From the NCBI GenBank assembly GCA_017744285.1, contig JAGIBP010000002.1:62001-126000 (forward strand): 64,000 nt of DNA, written 5' to 3'. This stretch comes from Variovorax sp. (GTDB lineage Bacteria; Pseudomonadota; Gammaproteobacteria; Burkholderiales; Burkholderiaceae_C). Numbering within the stretch: the stretch's first letter is position 1; each line of letters opens with the position of its first letter. The notes under the pieces were generated by a model that was not told where the DNA came from, did not search any database, and saw only the letters and a program-made list of their open reading frames with translations. Shown one piece after another: positions 23,201 to 31,320 of this stretch. A program made the position numbers and the translations under genes.

Positions 23201-26200
23201 ATCTGGACCAGCGCGGGCGCGATGCCGAGCTCCTTGCCGAGCGTCTTGCAGATCAGCCCGACCGCCTCGGGAATGTCGAAGGTCGCGATGTCGTCCATCG
23301 TCGAGTAGCGCGCCGACGCGGCGAGCAGCGGACTGACGCGGTATTCGAGCATCCACACGTCCCAGCCCTGCTCGTGCAGCTGCAGCGCCAGGCTGGCGGT
23401 GCCGGCCACGAAGGGCAGCGTCGAGAGGGCGAAGCCGTTCAGCAGCACCACGCTGCGCACGCTCTTCACGCCCCGCGTGGTGCGCCCCTGGCGCGCCTGG
23501 GCGTCCTCGACCTGGAGCGCGGGTTGCCGGTAGCGCACCAATGCCAGGCGCATCGGCTTGGCACGGGGATCGCGGCAGCTGCCGGCCACCGTGAACTCGT
23601 GGATCTCGGGCGCCACGGCAACGCCCTGCCGCAGGAGCGGGGGAAAGCGACCGAAGAAGCGCGAGCCGACGGACAGCGCGTCTTTCTGATCCCAGCGCGC
23701 GACAACCGCGGGGTCCTTGGCGGGAGCGGTCGGGTCATAGTCCGGCGCGCGGAAGTCCAGCATCCGCGTGAGCAGCAGCCCGCGCAGCAGCAGCAGGGGG
23801 TAGCCCGCGGTGGCGGCCAGCGCGGTGAGCGAGTCGCGCGGCGTGCCGAGCTGCGGCACCAGGTTGCGCACGATGTCGGGGATGTCCATCTCGAGCCGGC
23901 CGGCGAGCACGGCCCGGCCCTTCTCGTCGGCCAGCCGCACATCGAGCTGGCTCAGCTGCTGCCAGACACTGCGGCGCTCGACGCGCGGCCATTCCCCTTG
24001 CGTGCGCCACACGCGCAGCCACGCCCGCAAGGCGGCCCACGAGGCCGCCGCCTCGATCACCTTGGTGCCGTCGAGCGCGTAACGGCGGCCGTCGCGCTCG
24101 TCTTCCAGCGCGATCGTGTACTCGAAGAGGCGCACCTCGCTGGCGTGCCACAGGGTAATGAAGCCACTGATGAGTTGGTTCAACAAGGTCCGAGGGCGTT
24201 CAAGCACAGCGCGGAAGCGGCGCAGCAGCCCGGGTCGCTCGGCCGGCTCGTCCGACGATGGCTGTCCCCGCTTCATGGAGTCCGGCAACCAGCGGGAGAT
24301 CGCGTACGTCGCCAACGCGCGCACCAGCGCATCGATGCGGGTGGGCAGCCCGTCCGGCCGCGAGCGGTAGAGGTTGACCGAGCCGCCCGTGGCGCGCAGC
24401 CGCATCTGCGTGCCGTCCGGCCGGTCGACCAGCAGGCGCGTATCGCCATAGGCCGAGCTGGATGCGCGCACCGGTGGAATCGGCACGGTGTGCGCCGGGT
24501 CCTTCTGGAAGCTGCGCCAGTCGCTCACCACCATGTTCACGAACAGGGCGGCGCGCAGCGGGCCACGCGCGCCGGCCGGCGTCGCCGAGTCATCGTCGGC
24601 CAGCCACTCGACGGGGCCGCGCAGCACTTCCATGAGCGTGGCGCCCGCCGGCGCGGCGCCGCCGGTTTCCAGCACGGGCTGGGGCTCGGGCAGCGGCGGC
24701 AGCTTTTCGAGCCGGGCCGATGCAGGCTGGCCCTGCAGCATCGCGGCGCAGCTGCGCTCGGCCAGCGCCGCGATCGTGAGCAAGGGATTGACGCCGAGCG
24801 ACGAGGGCATGAGCGAGCCGTCCATGACCCAGAGGCCGTCGTACAGCCCTGGCGCCCCAGCCCCGTCGACGCGGTAGACCCGGCCCAGGTGGTCGCACAC
24901 TCCCTCGTCGGCCGAATCCGCCATCCTGCAGCCGCCGAGCGGGTGGACCGAGAACAGCAGGCCCTTCGCCTTCGGTCCGCTGAGCATGCCGCCAAGCTTC
25001 TCGGGCAGCACGCCCTGCCCGGGGTTCTGGAGGTAGAGCCGGTCCGGCCCCGCCATGCGCTTCATGCCCTGCCGCGTGCGGGCCCGGTGCAGGGCCGGCG
25101 TCTTCTCCTTCTCGGGGCCATACCAGCGGAAGCGGACGCGGTCGGCGGCCACATCGAGCCGCAGGCGCCCGCGGCCCTGGTCGTGGCCGATGCCCAGCAT
25201 CGCCAGGCTGTGGCTGAGGGTCCGGTCCTGCACCGCCAGGGGATCGGTGCCGGCCGTCATCGGCAGGCTGAAGCGGTCCAGACGATGCAGAAGACCCAGG
25301 GACTGCACGATCTCCCCGAAGACGCCCGACAGCAGGCCGGGCACCGCGCCATCCTGCAGCAGGCTGCTTCGGCATGGATCGCTGCGGTCGCGAAAGCGGA
25401 TCATGGCGCTGATCGTCGGCCCCACTTCGCGCTGGTCGAGCGCGGTGGAGGCCCGCCCCAGCGCCTCGGCCGCCTGCGCGAGGCCGGTCATGACGCCGAT
25501 GTCGTCGCCGTTGCCCGAGATGCGATGGCCGAGCCGGCGCGACAGGGCCAGGCCCGCCCCGCCGCCCGGCGGCCGGCGCGAGCGCATCAGGATCTCGGTG
25601 CTGCCGAAGGTGCCGGCGGCGAGCACCACGCGGCGGGCGCGCAGGGTGGTCTCCCAGGCCCGCGCCAGCGGGTGCGCACCGCGCCGGAAGTCGTGCGCGA
25701 GCTGGCGCTCGGTGGTGCGCACCAGCGTCACGACCCAGGGGTGCTCCGCGTTGCCCTCGGGCGCGTAGTCGACCCGCAGCACGGTCGCCCGCGTATAGAT
25801 CTTCGCCCCGGCGCGCCGCGCCGCCGGCAGGTAGGTCTTGGCCAGCGTGAGCTTGGAATCGTTGTTGCAGCCGCTCACGCAGTTGCCGCAGCCGTTGCAT
25901 CCGCGCCGCGGCCCGAGCGCGTGGTCTTCCGTGGGGTCCTCGGGCGTGCCGAAGCGCCTGCGGCCCTCGGCGTCCGGCGCGCCGAAATGAACCGCGATCG
26001 GCACCTCCGAGTACTCGGTCTCGATGCGCCCGTCGCCCGTCGCCCGACAGGCCGCCTCGACGCCGTCATGCAGCTCGGCGAGGCGACGTGCCTTCGCGGT
26101 CCTGAGCAGCAGGCTCTGCGAAGGCTCGGGCGGCACGGAGAGTTCGAGCTGCAGGCGCGCCTTGTCGTACCACGGCTTGCGCTGCCGGTGGTCGCGCAGC

Positions 26201-26604
26201 GCCTGGGGCCAATCGTCCTGCTCGAACACCGCGGCGTCCGGCTCGAGCCCGACGCCGGCATTGATCAGGCTGCCGCCGCCGAGCCCGTTGCCCACCAGCG
26301 CCCCCGCGCTCTGGCCGACGCGGAAGTCGAACAAGGCGGTCTCGTAGCCCATCACCTGCGTCGCGGGCGATGCGCTGTTCTCCACGCGCACATGCTTGCC
26401 GACCTGGCTCAGGTCGGTGGGGAAGTCGCCCGCGAGCCACTCCTGGCCGCGCTCCAGGACGCACACCGACCCCAGCGATTCGGCGAGCCGCAGCGCGGCC
26501 ACCGAACCGCCGTAGCCGGTGCCGACCACGATCGCATCGAAGCGCGGCCGCTCGTTCTCCGGAACGGCAATGAGTTTCTCCACATCGTCGGACAGCCAGC
26601 GCAT
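20245..26604 (-). CDS. Giant trifunctional protein: GMC oxidoreductase + alpha/beta hydrolase + PhoD-like phosphoesterase
   Basis: 2119 residues in one uninterrupted frame with a strong AAGGAG site. Domain 1 (about 1-630) is cholesterol-oxidase-like GMC: FAD loop Gly28-x-Gly30-x-x-Gly33, HPLGGC at 554-559 and Asn606 in NPLLTI. It also holds a ferredoxin-like cluster Cys236-x2-Cys239-x2-Cys242-x3-Cys246. Residues 640-1040 are an uncharacterized linker domain. Domain 2 (about 1040-1400) is an alpha/beta hydrolase with Cys1141 at the nucleophile elbow (SHCVGS), Asp1333 and His1383. About 1400-1660 is beta-rich. Domain 3 (about 1690-2090) resembles PhoD: GDQVYVD with Asp1784, DDHEINDNW with His1833, and CDYH with His1990. 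No signal peptide is seen, so it should be cytoplasmic. The gene follows the histidine kinase gene by 10 bases and is presumably controlled by that two-component system. The substrate may be a sterol-like, lipid or phosphoester compound (inference). Confidence 0.88.
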   Translation of the reverse strand: MRWLSDDVEKLIAVPENERPRFDAIVVGTGYGGSVAALRLAESLGSVCVLERGQEWLAGDFPTDLSQVGKHVRVENSASPATQVMGYETALFDFRVGQSAGALVGNGLGGGSLINAGVGLEPDAAVFEQDDWPQALRDHRQRKPWYDKARLQLELSVPPEPSQSLLLRTAKARRLAELHDGVEAACRATGDGRIETEYSEVPIAVHFGAPDAEGRRRFGTPEDPTEDHALGPRRGCNGCGNCVSGCNNDSKLTLAKTYLPAARRAGAKIYTRATVLRVDYAPEGNAEHPWVVTLVRTTERQLAHDFRRGAHPLARAWETTLRARRVVLAAGTFGSTEILMRSRRPPGGGAGLALSRRLGHRISGNGDDIGVMTGLAQAAEALGRASTALDQREVGPTISAMIRFRDRSDPCRSSLLQDGAVPGLLSGVFGEIVQSLGLLHRLDRFSLPMTAGTDPLAVQDRTLSHSLAMLGIGHDQGRGRLRLDVAADRVRFRWYGPEKEKTPALHRARTRQGMKRMAGPDRLYLQNPGQGVLPEKLGGMLSGPKAKGLLFSVHPLGGCRMADSADEGVCDHLGRVYRVDGAGAPGLYDGLWVMDGSLMPSSLGVNPLLTIAALAERSCAAMLQGQPASARLEKLPPLPEPQPVLETGGAAPAGATLMEVLRGPVEWLADDDSATPAGARGPLRAALFVNMVVSDWRSFQKDPAHTVPIPPVRASSSAYGDTRLLVDRPDGTQMRLRATGGSVNLYRSRPDGLPTRIDALVRALATYAISRWLPDSMKRGQPSSDEPAERPGLLRRFRAVLERPRTLLNQLISGFITLWHASEVRLFEYTIALEDERDGRRYALDGTKVIEAAASWAALRAWLRVWRTQGEWPRVERRSVWQQLSQLDVRLADEKGRAVLAGRLEMDIPDIVRNLVPQLGTPRDSLTALAATAGYPLLLLRGLLLTRMLDFRAPDYDPTAPAKDPAVVARWDQKDALSVGSRFFGRFPPLLRQGVAVAPEIHEFTVAGSCRDPRAKPMRLALVRYRQPALQVEDAQARQGRTTRGVKSVRSVVLLNGFALSTLPFVAGTASLALQLHEQGWDVWMLEYRVSPLLAASARYSTMDDIATFDIPEAVGLICKTLGKELGIAPALVQIHAFSHCVGSASLAMALAEGFLTVPHPQPLDGDGPIDRLAGVVFSQFQPYVIGSDTAQQRLQFGSFLNNVLGLDMVEFTAGTVQPDVLHSLLDRVFATQAEAGQACPHERDLRDFQPDTTTCKRMSGLLSRLYDHARLGPQEHKKLDTYFGRTNLGVFLHGAKCVKYERLVDFDGRSYMSDDKVKQFMDMPVMLMHGSDNRLFSAESLVRSNNQISRIFGSLPGPTDPLSAGRQPFGRVTARVFQGFAHFDCTIGDAAAREVFPHVTEFLQNSWTHGVPKATPTPRCRARLPVTGPLMGWVRQDPKAADQVLVRVWAEFDNLFSDRITNAVTSLSYDAGGERRQRVEVWPVATGLFSARGPVRRAGARTSKAQFAVSTVVGDVRVPADATDVRVRVFGVYTYTAARVESAAGAAVALSESLAEIPAEWGLPMGIEDVAPGPILGPNVPIAGKLTARMTDAAAAMGLGNEPVNIPFRDDIGPLDLPAGISELLQPPAHIAMVPEHREVLDFAAQHATLLEPQAPPAQVLEFPGLRVEPLGTKRPLGHKGLLLLTDPLARELGATRRIGGRADPATLSERLRGRERLASGLLQVPDHLLKPGAAGASTTLLAAGCRHPGITDFERRRADLTLEAIAQSLARSTPNFMAMLGDQVYVDARAGLFDSASEIERIIPRYREAFGSPGFRAVARQLPLMMVMDDHEINDNWSVEQMGVGPLGGSRAVIAKEAFDVFQRSHGPDPLPGATEAERRHYAFDSGHVSAFVLDSRGSRKLLPPRRILSRAAWDLLKDWLHDQKRHGARPKWLLSGSVVAPGLRDQTPPSPRDSDNWQFSGQDRQALLSFICKEQIQNVVFLSCDYHCAGTATVHFGASGLRALAIVAPPLHAPMRFANTEGAMLLRKERIPLTCGAAAKVVRRHAWNGDGWLECTQAEETTGGVTQWRISMAFRLRELESDARFARLTDEVVMKPARPSPAPATAQPDTETVAGA

Positions 26605-26614
26605 GGTCAGCTCC

Positions 26615-28324
26615 TTAGGTCATCGACTTGAACAGGCTCAGGGTGAGGCGCAATTCCTGCGGATCGGTGGGCTTGCCGAGGACGGGCAGGCCCAGCTCGG
26701 CCAGGGGCGCGAGCACGCTCGCGTCCGTCTCGCCCGTGACGACGACCAGCCCCATCGCGGGATGCGCGGCGCACAGGGGCGCGAGCGCCTGGGGGCCGCT
26801 CAGGCCGGGCTCGAACTTGAAATCCGCCAGCGCCACGTCCGGGCGCCAGCCCGAATCGCCGATCGCCGCCAGCTCGGCGCTGCTGCGGCAGGTCCGGACC
26901 TCGCAGCCCCACTGGGCCAGCACCGCACGGGTGGCGCCCAGCACGGTGGCGTCGTCGTCCACCACGAGGATGCTCAGGCCCGCGACATCGGGCGGCGCTT
27001 CCCCGGACTTCCCGTCGCCACCATGGGCCGCGGCCGCGTCGGCGCCGGCCATGGGCAACTCCAGCGTGAAGCAGGCCCCCGTCATGGCCAGTGGATCGGT
27101 GAACGTCACCTGGAGCCGGCACTCGAGCAGCTCCGCCAGGCGCCGCACGATCGCGAGCCCGAGCCCGATGCCGCGCGTCTCCCCGGCGCCGGCACCGCGG
27201 TAGAACTCGTCGAACACGCGCGCGCGGTCGTGCAGCGCAATGCCCGGCCCCGTGTCCGCGACGCGCAGGTCGACCGTTCCGCCCTGGCCCGTGAGCTCGA
27301 GGCGCACGGCGCCCTGCCCGCCGTGCTTGAGCGCGTTGTCCAGCAGGTTGCGCAGCAGGCGCTCCAGCAGGACCGGGTCGGTGCGCACGCTGGCCTGCTC
27401 GCTGCGGCACTCCCAGCGCCTGCCGGTCTCGATGCACAGCACGCGGTACTCGGCATCGAGCCGCCCGACCAGTTCGTGCAGCGCGACCGTCCGCGGGTTG
27501 GGGCGCAGGGTGCCGCTGTCGAGGTTCGACAGGTCCATGATGGCCGTGAACAGCGTGTTCAGGCCCTGCAGGGCCGACATCAGCGCCGAGCGCGCGTTGT
27601 CGAGGTCGGCGGGGTTCGTGGCCCGCGTGAGCAGGCCGCCGAGGAGGCCGATCGCATGCAGCGGCTGGCGCAGGTCGTGGCTCGCGGACATGATGAAGCG
27701 CGACTTGGCCGCGTTGGCGGCCGACAGCTGCTGCACCAGCTGCGCGTTCTCGTTGCGGATCGCAATGCCTTCGCGAATGCGCTGCGCGAAGCTCCTGGAG
27801 AACACCAGCAGCACCGCCCAATACAGCAGCAGGCCCGCGCCGATGGCCAGCGCCTGCGGATCCTGCGCGCGGAACCAGCCCAGCACGGTCCCGCCGAGCA
27901 GCAGCGCCAGGTACAGCGAGAAGATGAAAGGCCGCATGCCGAGCGACGACATGGCCGCGGCGCACCAGCAGCAGAAGAACAGCGTGAGCACGAAGCGCAG
28001 GTCCAGGTGGATCGCCGGAAACGCGGTCACCGGCAGCGCGGCCAGCACCAGCGCCAGCACGACCGAGGAGACGCCCAGCACGCGCTGCGCCGCGAGGGTG
28101 CCTCCCGGCTCCGGAAGCCTCCGCACCGCCCGCTTCAGGAGCGCGTTGCGGCCGACCAGGACCGCCAGCGAGCCGCCGGTCCATGCGCCCGCGCCCCAGG
28201 GACCCACGGCCGGCGCCGCGACCGCGCCGACCACCAGCGCGCCCAGCAGGCCGAGGTGCGCCGCCTTGGCCGACTGCTCGAGCGTGAAGCGCAGCAAGGC
28301 CTGATCGACGTCCTCAGCGTCCAA
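26615..28324 (-). CDS. Membrane hybrid histidine kinase with C-terminal receiver
   Basis: 569 residues. About six membrane segments lie between 22 and 178 with no periplasmic domain. The kinase core has His216 in SASHDLRQPLHA, the N box NLLDNALKHGG (326-336), G1 VADTGPGIA (355-363) and G2 GIGLGLAIV. A receiver domain (450-565) has Asp501 (ALADFKF) and Lys551 (LGKPTDP). The apparent start is TTG (28324) with an AGGGGA site, overlapping the response regulator's end by 11 bases; no ATG fits. It probably phosphorylates the adjacent NarL-type regulator in response to a membrane or lipid signal (inference). Confidence 0.9.
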   Translation of the reverse strand: MDAEDVDQALLRFTLEQSAKAAHLGLLGALVVGAVAAPAVGPWGAGAWTGGSLAVLVGRNALLKRAVRRLPEPGGTLAAQRVLGVSSVVLALVLAALPVTAFPAIHLDLRFVLTLFFCCWCAAAMSSLGMRPFIFSLYLALLLGGTVLGWFRAQDPQALAIGAGLLLYWAVLLVFSRSFAQRIREGIAIRNENAQLVQQLSAANAAKSRFIMSASHDLRQPLHAIGLLGGLLTRATNPADLDNARSALMSALQGLNTLFTAIMDLSNLDSGTLRPNPRTVALHELVGRLDAEYRVLCIETGRRWECRSEQASVRTDPVLLERLLRNLLDNALKHGGQGAVRLELTGQGGTVDLRVADTGPGIALHDRARVFDEFYRGAGAGETRGIGLGLAIVRRLAELLECRLQVTFTDPLAMTGACFTLELPMAGADAAAAHGGDGKSGEAPPDVAGLSILVVDDDATVLGATRAVLAQWGCEVRTCRSSAELAAIGDSGWRPDVALADFKFEPGLSGPQALAPLCAAHPAMGLVVVTGETDASVLAPLAELGLPVLGKPTDPQELRLTLSLFKSMT

Positions 28325-28937
28325 TCGATATTCCCCTGCGGTGCGCCTCCACGACCGCCTGCGCGCGCGAGTTCACGTTGAGCGATCGGAACACCGCCAC
28401 CGTGTGGCTCTTGACGGTCCCTTCGGAGATGGAGAGTGCACGGGCGATCTGCTTGCCCGACATGCCGCGCAGCAGGCAGTCCAGCACGTCGCGCTGGCGC
28501 GCCGACAGGGCCAGCGCGTCCGCGGCGCAGGCGCCGGCCGTGCCGGCGTAGGCCTCGGGCAGGCTCAGGCGATGCTGCGAGGCGTGCTTGAGCGCCTCGA
28601 ACAGGATGTGCTCGGACGAGGACTTGAACACGTAGCTCGACGCCCCCGCCTTGAGGGCGGCGGTGACGCTGCTCTCCCGTTCGTCGGCCGACAGCATCAT
28701 CACCGGCAGGTCGGGCCGGATGGTCTTGGCCTCCGCGAGCACCTCCAGGCCCGAGCGGCCCGGCAGTTGCACATCCAGTGTCAGCAGATCGAACGGGCGC
28801 CGGCCGCGAAGCGCGTCCAGCAGTTCGGGCGCGTTGCCCGTCTCGGTGACGTCGCACCCTCCCGCGGCCTCGCGCGCCAGCAGCCGCACGACGGTCCGGA
28901 TGGGCGGGTGATCGTCGCAAATCAGCAGGTTGAACAA
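28314..28937 (-). CDS. NarL/FixJ-type response regulator
   Basis: 207 residues from a TTG at 28937 that has an exceptionally purine-rich site (GGAGGAGGGGA) just upstream. The receiver then starts normally (FNLLICDDHPP), with Asp55 in TLDVQLPG and a T/S-K pair (MLSADE, YVFKSS). A LuxR helix-turn-helix is near 145-205 (LSARQRDVLDCLLRGMSGKQ, IARALSISEGTVKSH). The frame stays open to ATGs at 29045 and 29105, but that extension has untypical codon use and no receiver similarity. It is the first gene of the operon with the hybrid kinase and the giant enzyme. Confidence 0.85.
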   Translation of the reverse strand: MFNLLICDDHPPIRTVVRLLAREAAGGCDVTETGNAPELLDALRGRRPFDLLTLDVQLPGRSGLEVLAEAKTIRPDLPVMMLSADERESSVTAALKAGASSYVFKSSSEHILFEALKHASQHRLSLPEAYAGTAGACAADALALSARQRDVLDCLLRGMSGKQIARALSISEGTVKSHTVAVFRSLNVNSRAQAVVEAHRRGISIGR

Positions 28938-29078
28938 ATCCCCTCCTCCAATGGAGCGGCCCGAAGAGCCGGCCGGTGGACGTCGCCGGATGATGGCGCG
29001 CTGCAGGGCTTCCCGTTCATCCAAACGGATGATCCGAATGTGCATGGGGGACCCCTCTCCGACTCCTAGGATGAATAC

Positions 29079-29097
29079 GTTCGCACTACTCGCGAAC
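29079..29097. promoter_or_regulatory. Dyad GTTCGC-N7-GCGAAC between divergent regulators
   Basis: Perfect 6-bp arms separated by ACTACTC lie 47 bp before the ATG of the small LuxR-type gene and upstream of the response regulator gene. The site could be bound by either helix-turn-helix protein and set both divergent promoters. Confidence 0.4.
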
Positions 29098-29143
29098 TTC
29101 GTCAACAGGGCGCCGCCCGGGCGGCGCGGATTGGAGGAACGAC

Positions 29144-29581
29144 ATGCTCGACACCATGCTGGCGGATGCCGACACGAACGCCTCGGCCTGGGAACTGACC
29201 TTTGCGCGCCTGAACGGCCCGGCGATGGCGCCAGTGGCGGAGCCGGCCGCGCGGCCGGCGTGCCTGCGTGCTGCTGCGCGGGCGCCGCTCGCTGCCTGCG
29301 CGCCGCGCGAGGCGAACGACGCCATCGCCGAAGCCTTCCGCCAGGCCTTCGAGCTGACGTTGGCGGAGGCCCGCGTGCTCGCGGCGCTCATGGCCGGCGA
29401 ACTGCCCAAGCGCTACGCGCTGCGCATGGGGCTGTCGATCAACACCGTGCGCAGCCAGATCGCCGCGCTGATGTGGAAGATGGGCTGCCAGCGCCAGCTC
29501 GACCTGGTGCGCAAGGCGATGAGCCTCGCGCTGGAGAACGCCGAGCCGGGCCGCGTAGCCGGCTGCGTCGGCCCCTTGTAG
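29144..29581 (+). CDS. Small LuxR-type helix-turn-helix protein without receiver
   Basis: 145 residues with a GGAGG site six bases upstream. The C-terminal 75 residues form a GerE/LuxR-like DNA-binding domain (FELTLAEARVLAALMAGELP, RYALRMGLSINTVRSQIAAL). The N-terminal 60 residues are Ala/Pro/Arg-rich with no sensor domain recognised. It is divergent from the two-component operon, so it may be an auxiliary or competing regulator of the same promoter region. It precedes the lipase-like gene by 97 bp and may be co-transcribed with it. Confidence 0.8.
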   Translation: MLDTMLADADTNASAWELTFARLNGPAMAPVAEPAARPACLRAAARAPLAACAPREANDAIAEAFRQAFELTLAEARVLAALMAGELPKRYALRMGLSINTVRSQIAALMWKMGCQRQLDLVRKAMSLALENAEPGRVAGCVGPL

Positions 29582-29678
29582 GCCAGGCGCTTCACGAAGA
29601 ACCGGCGCTCGCCTGCAAGGCGGTGCGGGCCGTCCTGGGCAGGCTCTCGGGGTCCCATCCTCACCCCCGGAGCCCTCC

Positions 29679-31259
29679 ATGATCCGCCATGCCGATCCAC
29701 GCCTCGTCCTGTCCGTTCTCGCCTCGTGCTGCGTGCTGGCACTGTCGGGCTGCGGCGGCGGAGGCAGCGGCGGCGCCAGCGCTCTGCCGATCGCGGTCGG
29801 CGGCGCCACCACGACACCGGCGCGCGGCACTGCGCTCAACACGGTGCCCGAGCGCACCGTGCGCCTGTCGGCCGCCGAGTTCAAGACGCTGCTCGAAGCC
29901 GATTCGCGCGGCAAGCGGATCGAGGACGCGGCGGGCGTGCCCAAGTGCGGCATCGACGTGCGCTACCTGCAGTACCAGACGATCGGCGCCCAGGGCGAAT
30001 CGATCCCGGCCAGCGGCGCGATCATCCTGCCGGCCGGCACCGACCCCGCCTGCAACGGCCCGCGTCCGATCGTGCTCTACGGCCACGGCACCGCGACGGA
30101 GCGCAACTACGACATCTCCAACCTCACCAACACCAACCAGCCTGCGGCCGCCGAAGGCCTGATCGTGGCGGCCATGTTCGCGGCGCAAGGGCACATCGTG
30201 GTGGCGCCCAACTATGCGGGCTACGACAAGTCGTCGCTGCCCTACCACCCCTTCCTCAATGCCGACCAGCAGGGCAAGGACATGGTCGACGCGCTCAAGG
30301 CCGCGCGCTCGACGCTGGCCGCGCTTTCGGCCGCGGACAGCGGCGCGCTGCTGGTCACCGGCTATTCGGAAGGCGGCTATGCCGCGCTCGCCGCGCACCG
30401 CGAGATGCAGGCGAGCGGCATCGCGCTGACCGCGTCGGCCCCGCTGTCCGCACCGACTGCGATCAGCCTCCTGATCGACGCCAGCGCGCGCGGCTTCCCG
30501 CCCCTCGGAAGCACCACCTTCTTCCCGCTCATCACGACGAGCTGGCAGAAGCAATTCGGCAACATCTACGCCGCGACCACCGACATCTACGAAGACGCAT
30601 ACGCCCCGGGCATCGACACGCTGCTGCCCAGCTACCTGTCGAGCGACGAGCTGTTCTCGTCGGGCAAGCTGCCGCGGTACGCGTTCTTCCCGGCGGACGC
30701 CACGCCCGGTCCGGCCAACGCCAGCGAGGCCATCAACTACGGCGCGAACAACCTGGTGCGGCAGAGTTACCTCACGAGGTGGGCCAACGACGTGCAGGCC
30801 AGCCCATGCCCCGGCAACGCGTTGCCAACGACCACGGCGTCGATCAACACCACGGCGCCGCTGGACTGCGTGCCCACGCTCGGCCTGCGCAAGGCCGCGG
30901 TGGCCAACGACCTGCGCAACTGGCTGCCCCAGCAGCCGGTGCTGATGTGCGGGGGCGCCAACGACCCGACCGTCAACTTCGCCAGCAGCCTGGCGACCGC
31001 CGGCTACTTCCGTGCGCGCGGCATGCCCGCGAACTCGCTCAATGTCGTGGACCTCGAGGCGTCCGACCTGGCCGACGCGTATGCGGCGGCGCGCGCGGGC
31101 TTCGCCCAGGCCAAGGCGCAGAAGCGCGCGAGCAGTTCGGGCACGACGGCCGAGGTGGACCAGGCCGTCGCCCTCGCCTACCACGGCGAACTGGTGCCGG
31201 CCTACTGCATGCAGTCGGCGCGGGTGTTCTTCGAGCGCGTGCTCGCCGCCGGAGGCTGA
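29679..31259 (+). CDS. Secreted lipase-like lipoprotein (alpha/beta hydrolase)
   Basis: 526 residues. The lipobox LALSGC puts the lipidated residue at Cys25, followed by a Gly-rich spacer. The alpha/beta hydrolase part shows IVLYGHGTATER near 131 and the nucleophile elbow VTGYSEGGYAA with Ser230; PVLMCGGANDPTV carries the likely acid. It resembles secretory lipase/prolyl-peptidase-like bacterial lipoproteins of about 400-530 residues. It probably hydrolyses esters at the cell surface or outer membrane. Its place next to the lipid-oxidizing/phosphoesterase operon suggests supply of substrate (inference). Confidence 0.87.
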   Translation: MIRHADPRLVLSVLASCCVLALSGCGGGGSGGASALPIAVGGATTTPARGTALNTVPERTVRLSAAEFKTLLEADSRGKRIEDAAGVPKCGIDVRYLQYQTIGAQGESIPASGAIILPAGTDPACNGPRPIVLYGHGTATERNYDISNLTNTNQPAAAEGLIVAAMFAAQGHIVVAPNYAGYDKSSLPYHPFLNADQQGKDMVDALKAARSTLAALSAADSGALLVTGYSEGGYAALAAHREMQASGIALTASAPLSAPTAISLLIDASARGFPPLGSTTFFPLITTSWQKQFGNIYAATTDIYEDAYAPGIDTLLPSYLSSDELFSSGKLPRYAFFPADATPGPANASEAINYGANNLVRQSYLTRWANDVQASPCPGNALPTTTASINTTAPLDCVPTLGLRKAAVANDLRNWLPQQPVLMCGGANDPTVNFASSLATAGYFRARGMPANSLNVVDLEASDLADAYAAARAGFAQAKAQKRASSSGTTAEVDQAVALAYHGELVPAYCMQSARVFFERVLAAGG

Positions 31260-31320
31260 ACAGGCGCGCCCCGCGTTTCGAGGCGCCACCTGCGCCCGTT
31301 TACACTTTGACACTGCCGTG

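Noticed and set aside
20461..26631. A frame of more than 2000 codons open on the + strand opposite the giant fusion gene.
   Set aside because: The translation is rich in Arg, His, Gln and Ala with no domain, and it mirrors the codon bias of the real gene; it is the usual antisense open frame of very GC-rich DNA.
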